The position numbers were made by a program, and so were the translations under genes. Below, in pieces: positions 32,611 to 38,195 of a stretch of 38,195 nucleotides of DNA. The number at the start of each line of letters is the position of its first letter. Within the stretch, counting starts at the first letter, position 1. This DNA comes from an uncultured Saprospiraceae bacterium (GTDB taxonomy: Bacteria > Bacteroidota > Bacteroidia > Chitinophagales > Saprospiraceae): the NCBI GenBank assembly GCA_937927835.1, contig CALGJS010000102.1:1-38195 (forward strand). The letters run 5' to 3'. The notes under the pieces were generated by a model. The model ran no database searches, had not been told where the DNA came from, and saw nothing but the letters and a program-made list of their open reading frames with translations.

Positions 32611-33408
32611 TTGAAAAAAAAAGATAACCCCAATAATTCTCCTTTCGCTAACAAACGGAAACCAAAACTTCCACCACCACCTCCTGCTCAAGAAGAAAGC
32701 ATGCGTCTCAATAAATACGTAGCGCATTGTGGAGTAGCAGCTCGACGTAAAGCCTCCGAATATATTATGGATGGTTTAGTAAAAGTAAATGGTGAAGTAG
32801 TTAAAGAACCAGGACATCGGGTCAAACCAACAGATAAAGTCACTTACCGCAATCAACCAATCGAACCAGAAACACAGCGGATTTATATTTTACTTAACAA
32901 ACCTAAAAATACCGTAACAACCGTAAGCGATGAAAAAAATCGCCGTACCGTTATGGATTTAATGGATCCTACAATTAAACTTCGAATCTACCCAGTAGGT
33001 AGATTGGATCGAGAAACGACAGGCCTTTTACTCTTAACCAACGACGGTGATTTGGCTAAAAAACTTTCTCACCCTAGCCACGAAGTCACTAAGATTTATC
33101 ATGTCGTACTTGACAAACCTATCACGAAAGAACACCTAAAAGAGATTCGAGATGGCTTAACTTTGGAAGATGGACTAGCTCCGGTAGATAAGGTTTCCTA
33201 TGTAAAAGATAAGGGTGAAAACGAAGTTGGGATTGAAATTCATATTGGACGAAATCGAATCGTTCGCCGAATCTTTAAGCATCTAGGCTACCATGTCGTT
33301 CGTTTGGATCGGACCTACTATGCTGGTCTGACTAAAAAAGATATTCCTCGTGGAAAATATAGATTATTGAACGATCGAGAGGTTTTAATGCTAAAGCATT
33401 TTGTCTAG
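32611..33408 (+). CDS. rRNA pseudouridine synthase (RsuA/RluB family), TTG start
   Basis: Isomerises a specific uridine of 16S or 23S rRNA. An S4 RNA-binding domain (MRLNKYVAHCGVAARRKASEYI...VKVNGEVV, about residues 31-85) precedes the catalytic domain. The catalytic Asp is in VGRLDRETTGLLLLTNDG, and the conserved IGRNRIVRRIFKHLGYHV is typical of RsuA/RluB/RluE/RluF. A stop lies five bases upstream of the start, so only ATT, TTG (32611) or an ATG at residue 31 are possible. I keep the TTG because the short basic, proline-rich N-terminal extension is common in Bacteroidota members. The TTG is followed by nine A's, a slippery tract. The exact target (RluB or RsuA) cannot be told. It lies 34 bp after dnaB and may be co-transcribed. 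Confidence 0.88.
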   Translation: MKKKDNPNNSPFANKRKPKLPPPPPAQEESMRLNKYVAHCGVAARRKASEYIMDGLVKVNGEVVKEPGHRVKPTDKVTYRNQPIEPETQRIYILLNKPKNTVTTVSDEKNRRTVMDLMDPTIKLRIYPVGRLDRETTGLLLLTNDGDLAKKLSHPSHEVTKIYHVVLDKPITKEHLKEIRDGLTLEDGLAPVDKVSYVKDKGENEVGIEIHIGRNRIVRRIFKHLGYHVVRLDRTYYAGLTKKDIPRGKYRLLNDREVLMLKHFV

Positions 33409-33709
33409 ATTTTACTAGATTCCTTTTAATTTTAAATCACTTCTAATATTATTATCCCTTATCTTTACGTTTAAAGCTTGTCTAAACTTCCATGTAATTG
33501 GCTGCAATTGGCAAATCTTACCCTGTATTTCGTTAAAAAACCTCGCCGATGCTTAGGCATCGCCTGTATTTTTTGCCTTATTCAGAATAGAATTTCCTCA
33601 ATTCCGCACAATCATGAAAATTTGGTCAAGCTCTTAAGGAGTCACAGCTAAGCGTTAGAAATAAGAATCTAGTCGCTTTTCTGAGTATTTTTTTATAAAA
33701 CTTACATTC
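33409..33709. other. 301-bp noncoding gap holding the long MITE-like copy
   Basis: No coding frame is supported. Most of it is the 160-bp repeat at 33474-33633. The remaining 76 bp should carry the promoter of the SPOR-like gene, but no exact TAnnTTTG motif is visible. Confidence 0.5.
33474..33633 (-). mobile_element. MITE-like element, long copy (160 bp)
   Basis: Inverted relative to the hemA-leader copy. Its ends AAGCTTGTCTAAACTTCCATG and the reverse complement GAGCTTGACCAAATTTTCATG match at 16 of 21 positions as terminal inverted repeats. TTA flanks both sides (33471-33473 and 33634-33636). Its interior holds a hairpin CGATGC-TTAG-GCATCG (33547-33562). It has no ORF of useful length, so it would need a transposase from elsewhere. 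Confidence 0.65.
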
Positions 33710-35227
33710 ATGAAAAACGGTAAAAACCTGATGCTTTTTCTATGCTTTAGCCTAATTGGTATGGCATTGACGGCACAAGATTCGACAACGGAGTATGATT
33801 ATACAGTACATGTTGGCGCATTTTTTAAACCTAAAATGGAGGATTTTGATCGCGTTCAGTCACTCGGATTTATGTATGCCGAAGCTGCTGAACAAAATTT
33901 GACTAGAATCTATCTTGGTCGTTACCCCAACGAAACAGTTGCTTATAAAACCCTCGGACAAATTAAAAACAGTGGATATCCAGATGCTTTTGTCACTCGT
34001 AAAAGAATAGACCCGAATGCTATAACGTATAGTATTTATTTAGGGACAGAGCGCCTAAACGGACCAGTGAACTGGGCGGATTATAATCGAGCTGGAAAAT
34101 TATACGCACTTATCAATAATGGTCTAATTGAAATTTATGCTGGACAACATGACACGGCTGACGAAGCCAATCGCATCTTGGCGGCTACCCGAAAAATTGG
34201 ATTAGTCAATGCAGAAGTTAAATCTATTAATCCTGGTCATTTGCGAAAGGTCACAGAATTTGAAGCAGGTATTCCTATCAAAAATATTGTGCTTGCACCA
34301 GTAGAACAGATTATTCAAGTACAAGAAGTGCTAACTGAAAGAGGACCGGCTGAAGTAAAAAGAGGTCCTAACCTCATGGTGGTGAAAAATACCAATATCA
34401 ATACCGCTCCTTCTACAACGCCGCCGACTACAACTACGACCCCTGAAACCTATGATAATGTTGCGAACAAACGCATCGAAGTAGAACCAGAAACGACGGA
34501 TAAAGTACCGACTCCACCTGCTCGAGTTCCAGCGGAAAAAACAGAAGATGTTTTAACGGAAAAAACGGTCAGTACACCTAAAGCTAAAAGAAGCACAGTA
34601 GCGGTTCCAAAAATTCGTCCTCAATCAAAAAGAACTTCTGTGCTGAAACTACAAACCTTATTAAAAGAGGAAAAACTGTATGCTAAAAGCTTAGATGGAT
34701 TTTATGGAAAAGGAACTGCGCAGAGCTGGCACGCCCTACTAACCCAAAATACTAAATTCCGAAAATACCTTACCTATAATGATTGTAATATTACATTACA
34801 ATCTAAAGGCGGAACTGATCCTGATAAGGATTATTCTAAAAATGCAGACCCACTTTTTGATTGGGAAGAGCTAAATCTATTGCGTCAAATTACCAACGAA
34901 CTTTGTGCAGAAGACCCAACAGAGACTGAACTTGAAACAGCTGCGACTCAACGAGCTACCATATTATTGTCTCCACAAAAATTAACGGATGAGCAACGAA
35001 CAGAAGTCCTTATTTGGAACCAAGAATTTTGGGAGGAGATTGCACTATGGAGTGAAAAAGCTGCGATCTTGAAAAAATGGAGTTTACCACTCAAAGCATC
35101 ATACCTTCAATCTCAAATTCGATTGGAAGACTATTTTATGGACAAAGGAAGGTCTCCTCAAGAAGCAACTGGACAAGCCATCTATGTTTTGAAAACAATG
35201 ATAGAACCATATTTAAAAAATTTATAG
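33710..35227 (+). CDS. Secreted SPOR-like protein with a peptidoglycan-binding-like segment
   Basis: The signal peptide is MKNGKNLMLFLCFSLIGMALTAQ. A SPOR-like unit follows (YTVHVGAFFKPKMEDFDRVQSLG...RIYLGRYPNETVAYKTLGQIKNSGYPDAFV, about residues 28-100), then a second related unit. Residues about 230-300 are a low-complexity Thr/Pro/Glu/Lys linker. About 305-345 (SVLKLQTLLKEEKLYAKSLDGFYGKGTAQSWHAL) resembles a PG_binding_1 helix bundle. The C-terminal 150 residues are helical, with no named domain. Such proteins usually sit in the periplasm and bind denuded or crosslinked peptidoglycan, often at the division site; here that is inference. The start ATG is good. It is followed by a strong terminator. 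Confidence 0.7.
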   Translation: MKNGKNLMLFLCFSLIGMALTAQDSTTEYDYTVHVGAFFKPKMEDFDRVQSLGFMYAEAAEQNLTRIYLGRYPNETVAYKTLGQIKNSGYPDAFVTRKRIDPNAITYSIYLGTERLNGPVNWADYNRAGKLYALINNGLIEIYAGQHDTADEANRILAATRKIGLVNAEVKSINPGHLRKVTEFEAGIPIKNIVLAPVEQIIQVQEVLTERGPAEVKRGPNLMVVKNTNINTAPSTTPPTTTTTPETYDNVANKRIEVEPETTDKVPTPPARVPAEKTEDVLTEKTVSTPKAKRSTVAVPKIRPQSKRTSVLKLQTLLKEEKLYAKSLDGFYGKGTAQSWHALLTQNTKFRKYLTYNDCNITLQSKGGTDPDKDYSKNADPLFDWEELNLLRQITNELCAEDPTETELETAATQRATILLSPQKLTDEQRTEVLIWNQEFWEEIALWSEKAAILKKWSLPLKASYLQSQIRLEDYFMDKGRSPQEATGQAIYVLKTMIEPYLKNL

Positions 35228-35270
35228 TCTCTTATGAGAAAATAGATACCTCTTTGGATTTGAATCCTCT

Positions 35271-35308
35271 AAAAAAGCCGAACCTGAGTAATCAGCTTCG
35301 GCTTTTTT
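35271..35308 (+). terminator. Strong intrinsic terminator of the SPOR-like gene
   Basis: AAAAAAGCCGAA (35271-35282) and TTCGGCTTTTTT (35297-35308) pair perfectly, with a further CTGA/TCAG inside. The A-tract, GC stem and T-tract make it a bidirectional intrinsic terminator. It lies 44 bp after the stop and 53 bp before the convergent lipoprotein stop. Confidence 0.9.
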
Positions 35309-35360
35309 AGTATTAATCTAATATGCTTTTTAAGGTTTATTATTTAATTTGTCCATGTAC

Positions 35361-35870
35361 TTATAATACACCAAGCGTAAAATCCAATTGCATAGGAATA
35401 TTTTGAGTCGCAGATCGGCGAGGACGAATTTTTACAATGATTCCAAATGTCTCCCCCTCCAAATGTCTGGAGACATCTGGGATACTAGGATTTAAAACAA
35501 TAGCTTCACCAGTATCTTCTCTTACTTGTTCTCGATATAAGATTTCTGTTGCATCCTCCATATTATCTGAAAAAATTTCGATAGTGATTTCTTGAATGAA
35601 ATCTAAATTTATTCCAGAAAAAATAGTAGAAAGACGTCCTGATTTTCCGACAATCTTTTCCACTTCTTCTTCCGTGACATTAGCTGCACCTAATCTTGCG
35701 AGTCGTTCATTTGGGATATCCTCAATAGTTAATTCCCAGATGGTAAAAGGGTTCAGCCCTACAGGTATTTCAAATTGGGTGGCATGTGGTAAATCTGCGA
35801 TAGTCACTAATTCTTTTCCACAATTATTAAATACAAAAGATAATAATAACAAGAGACTAATTTTTTTCAT
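35361..35870 (-). CDS. Small lipoprotein of unknown function
   Basis: A 169-residue precursor, MKKISLLLLLSFVFNNCGKELV, with a lipobox-like FNNC (Cys17). The mature part has no motif I recognise. It looks like a single beta-rich domain (FEIPVGLNPFTIWELTIEDIP, QEITIEIFSDNM, ETFGIIVKIRPR, QLDFTLGVL) with an acidic middle (ANVTEEEVEKIV). It is divergent from the GCS2-CBS gene and convergent with the SPOR-like gene. Confidence 0.7.
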   Translation of the reverse strand: MKKISLLLLLSFVFNNCGKELVTIADLPHATQFEIPVGLNPFTIWELTIEDIPNERLARLGAANVTEEEVEKIVGKSGRLSTIFSGINLDFIQEITIEIFSDNMEDATEILYREQVREDTGEAIVLNPSIPDVSRHLEGETFGIIVKIRPRRSATQNIPMQLDFTLGVL

Positions 35871-35997
35871 GATAGAATTTTTTATTAAATAGCTTCAATA
35901 GATAGACGAATGTAAATTTAGTTAGAATACTATCCCTAAAACGTAATTTAAATAATTATATTTACGAAACGACTAAAAATTTTTAAAACATAAACCA

Positions 35998-37923
35998 ATG
36001 GGTGAACAAAAAGTATCGCTGGTAAAAAGCCAGGCCCAAATGCAACGCTTTGTCCAGCACCTGCTCAATGACGTTCGGGCACTAGAACATATGATTGACA
36101 AAGGTATGTTCGAAAAAAATATTGTCCGAATCGGAGCAGAGCAGGAAATGTGTTTGGTAGATAATAAAACCTATAAGCCAGTTAACAAAGCGATGGAAGC
36201 TTTGGGTATAATGAAGGAATACGAGTGGGTAGAAACAGAGCTGGCTCAATTTAATTTAGAAACCAATCTTACGCCTCGGGAATTAAAAGGAAACTGCTTG
36301 CGGCAGATGGAAAAAGAGAACAACGATAAGTTGGCTATTATCCGCAAACGAGTAGCCAAACTTGATACAGAAGTCATCCTGACGGGAATTCTTCCAACCC
36401 TACGACAGATAAATTTGGATCTCGAAAACCTTACACCAAAAAAGAGGTACAAGGCGTTAATGGAATCTATCAATCAACAATTGATTGGGAATTCTTATGA
36501 ACTCCGACTGTTAGGAATTGATGAATTATTGGTCAAACATGATTCACCTCTCTTGGAGGCATGTAACACCAGTTTTCAAGTACACCTTCAAGTTTCTCCT
36601 GAGAATTTTGTCAAGATGTATAATATCGCTCAGACAGTTGCTGCTCCAGTGATGGCCATCGCAGCTAATTCACCAATCGTATTTGGTCGTAGACTCTGGC
36701 ACGAATCAAGAATTGCACTTTTTCAGCAAGCACTAGACACAAGAACGACGCATGATCATATGCGAGAACGTAGTCCACGAGTGAATTTTGGTAGTGGTTG
36801 GTTGAGAAAATCTATTCTAGAAATTTATAAAGAAGATATTGCGCGCTTTCGGGTCTTATTAAGTAGTGATATTGAGGAAGATTCTATCAAAATGCTTAAC
36901 GAAGGAAAGATTCCAAAACTGAGAGCATTACAAGTACACAACTCTACGGTCTATCGATGGAACCGACCTTGTTATGGAATCAGTCCGAATGGTCAACCAC
37001 ATCTTAGAATTGAAAATCGCGTCTTTCCTGCCGGTCCTACAGGAATCGATGAAATGGCCAATGCTGCGTTTTGGCTTGGACTTATGGTAGGTATGGAAGA
37101 TCTGCACGACGATATTACCAAGCATATTAGCTATGCAGATATTCGGGATAATTTCTCTAAAGCTTCTCGTTATGGAATGGACACCAAGTTTAACTGGTTT
37201 AAGGAAGCAAAAATCAGTGGCAAGGATCTAATTTTAAAGAAACTATTGCCTATTGCTCGGCAGGGTCTAAAAAACCATAAAGTAAATACTAGAGACATTG
37301 ATAAATATCTGGGTGTAATTAAAGAGCGTACCACCAAACATATGAATGGAGCGCGCTGGCAACTACGCGCCTACACCAAATTACTCGAAGAAACAAATCA
37401 AGATGAAGCACTCACTTGCCTGACTGCTTCTATTATAAAAAATCAAAAAGAAAATGTACCTGTGCATAAATGGAAACTTCCCGACCTAAAAGAAGATCTT
37501 GCTAACTATCATCCTCATGATATTAAGGTAGAAGAATTTATGGTGACTGATTTATTCACCGTTCAACAAGATGATATCATTGAACTAGTAGGTGAGATGA
37601 TGGATTGGCGAAAACTTAGATTCACGCCAGTGGAAGACATCAAAGGAAATCTTGTCGGATTGATTACGCTTCGACATATTCTGCGGCATTATATTCAAGC
37701 TAAAAAAATCAAGACGAAAAATAAATTAGTCAAAGATATTATGATTGTGAAGCCATTTACGATCGGCCCTCAAGCCACAATAGTTGATGCATTGAAAAAG
37801 ATGAGAGAGGAAAAAGTGGGATGTTTGCCAGTTGTAAAAGGCCGTGAACTAGTGGGGATTGTTAGTGAGGTGGATATTTTACGAGTAACAGGCAGATTAA
37901 TTGAAAGATTAGATAAAAAGTAA
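35998..37923 (+). CDS. GCS2-like carboxylate-amine ligase fused to two CBS domains
   Basis: The N-terminal part (about residues 15-430) is a glutamate-cysteine ligase 2-type ATP-dependent ligase domain: RIGAEQEMCLVDNKTYKPV, ETELAQFNLETNLTPREL, SPLLEACNTSFQVHLQVS and PHLRIENRVFPAGPTGIDEM. YbdK-type members have weak Glu-Cys ligase activity; the true product here is unknown. The C-terminal part (about 510-640) has two CBS motifs: VEEFMVTDLFTVQQDDIIELVG...GLITLRHILR and VKDIMIVKPFTIGPQATIVDAL...GIVSEVDILRVTG. CBS pairs usually bind adenine nucleotides, so the ligase is probably controlled by ATP/AMP or a dinucleotide. The start ATG is clear. A terminator-like hairpin follows at 38035. The fusion is, as I recall, common in Bacteroidota. 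Confidence 0.85.
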   Translation: MGEQKVSLVKSQAQMQRFVQHLLNDVRALEHMIDKGMFEKNIVRIGAEQEMCLVDNKTYKPVNKAMEALGIMKEYEWVETELAQFNLETNLTPRELKGNCLRQMEKENNDKLAIIRKRVAKLDTEVILTGILPTLRQINLDLENLTPKKRYKALMESINQQLIGNSYELRLLGIDELLVKHDSPLLEACNTSFQVHLQVSPENFVKMYNIAQTVAAPVMAIAANSPIVFGRRLWHESRIALFQQALDTRTTHDHMRERSPRVNFGSGWLRKSILEIYKEDIARFRVLLSSDIEEDSIKMLNEGKIPKLRALQVHNSTVYRWNRPCYGISPNGQPHLRIENRVFPAGPTGIDEMANAAFWLGLMVGMEDLHDDITKHISYADIRDNFSKASRYGMDTKFNWFKEAKISGKDLILKKLLPIARQGLKNHKVNTRDIDKYLGVIKERTTKHMNGARWQLRAYTKLLEETNQDEALTCLTASIIKNQKENVPVHKWKLPDLKEDLANYHPHDIKVEEFMVTDLFTVQQDDIIELVGEMMDWRKLRFTPVEDIKGNLVGLITLRHILRHYIQAKKIKTKNKLVKDIMIVKPFTIGPQATIVDALKKMREEKVGCLPVVKGRELVGIVSEVDILRVTGRLIERLDKK

Positions 37924-38017
37924 GGTCTGATTCTTGTCAGAATAACCGAATACCTTGCAACAAAAAAAACTTTGCGGTGTAATTAATATAGTACCTTTAT
38001 ATGTTCTTAAATATAAT

Positions 38018-38025
38018 TATTTTTG
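38018..38025 (+). promoter_or_regulatory. Candidate -7 element TATTTTTG before the aconitase-like gene
   Basis: An exact TAnnTTTG match, 85 bp before the ATG at 38111. If real, the leader would include the hairpin at 38035-38070. Confidence 0.3.
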
Positions 38026-38034
38026 CACCGCTTG

Positions 38035-38075
38035 CTTAGTATGGCTGATATAAGATTCAGAAGTACTAAGTTTTT
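38035..38075 (+). terminator. Hairpin with T run: terminator or leader attenuator
   Basis: CTTAGTA (38035-38041) pairs with TACTAAG (38064-38070), enclosing CTGA/TCAG (38045-38048 and 38057-38060), and is followed by TTTTT. The stem is AT-rich and thus weak. It may terminate the GCS2-CBS transcript, 111 bp after its stop, or sit in the leader of the aconitase-like gene. Confidence 0.4.
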
Positions 38076-38110
38076 CATTATAAAAATTTAATTCACCAAC
38101 CTTTCCAATT

Positions 38111-38195
38111 ATGGCTTTTGATATTGAAATGATTAAGGCTTATTATGAGGCCTTGCCAGCGAAGATTGAAAAAATTCGCAAGCGTTTAAAACGCC
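38111..38195 (+). CDS. Probable aconitate hydratase, only first 28 codons in window
   Basis: The ATG at 38111 opens MAFDIEMIKAYYEALPAKIE, which closely resembles the N-terminus of Bacteroidota aconitases as I recall them (MAFDIEMIKKVY...). Only 85 bases are present, so no iron-sulfur ligand or active-site residue can be seen. Aconitase converts citrate to isocitrate in the TCA cycle. Family call rests on this N-terminus alone. Confidence 0.55.
   Translation, partial: MAFDIEMIKAYYEALPAKIEKIRKRLKR

Noticed and set aside
32614-32622. Nine-A tract right after the TTG start of the pseudouridine synthase gene as a second phase-variable switch
   Set aside because: The frame is intact, A-runs of this size are common in this AT-rich DNA, and an internal ATG at residue 31 would still give the core enzyme.

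Overview
The window looks like a chromosomal piece of a Bacteroidota bacterium, perhaps Saprospiria-like (the class is a low-confidence guess). The pointers are AT-rich DNA, start codons without Shine-Dalgarno sequences, several TAnnTTTG-type -7 promoter elements, a DUF5916 outer-membrane protein, many short lipoproteins, and a Bacteroidota-style curli operon. No tRNA, rRNA, CRISPR array, prophage or intact transposase was seen.

Layout. 1-8.4 kb (minus strand): a secreted protein cut by the window edge; a lipoprotein gene whose signal-peptide region contains ten AAGG/CCTT units and is out of frame as sequenced (candidate phase-variable locus, OFF state); a DUF5916 outer-membrane protein lacking an obvious ATG; a small membrane protein; sucB with two lipoyl domains; and an SdiA-regulated-type propeller lipoprotein. 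8.4-15.5 kb: a 1341-residue protein with the architecture of soluble adenylyl cyclase (two cyclase domains, P-loop NTPase, TPR array), a divergent S9 peptidase, and a GcvH-like protein convergent with it, the two genes ending inside one shared 32-bp perfect palindrome.

15.5-21.9 kb: a curli operon transcribed csgA-csgB-csgE-csgF-csgG-lipoprotein on the minus strand. CsgA and CsgB are the curlin subunits. CsgE carries an N-terminal CsgH-like domain, CsgF and CsgG are secretion components, and CsgG has an extra C-terminal barrel-like domain. The operon contains a strong cUUCGg hairpin between csgA and csgB and two copies of the inverted repeat AGGTAT-N4-ATACCT. 22-29.3 kb: aspS, an SLC12-like transporter, hemA, and a DUF5691-like gene.

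29.3-29.8 kb: a 491-bp AT-rich gap with five DnaA-box-like sites just upstream of dnaB, a good oriC candidate. Genes to its left are mostly on minus and genes to its right mostly on plus, as expected for leading-strand transcription away from an origin. dnaB itself is split by a 425-residue intein with a LAGLIDADG endonuclease. 32.6-38.2 kb: a TTG-start rRNA pseudouridine synthase, a SPOR/peptidoglycan-binding-like secreted protein, a small lipoprotein, a GCS2-CBS fusion, and the first 28 codons of a probable aconitase. Two related small inverted-repeat elements (73 and 160 bp, each flanked by a TAA/TTA duplication) lie in the hemA leader and downstream of the pseudouridine synthase gene.
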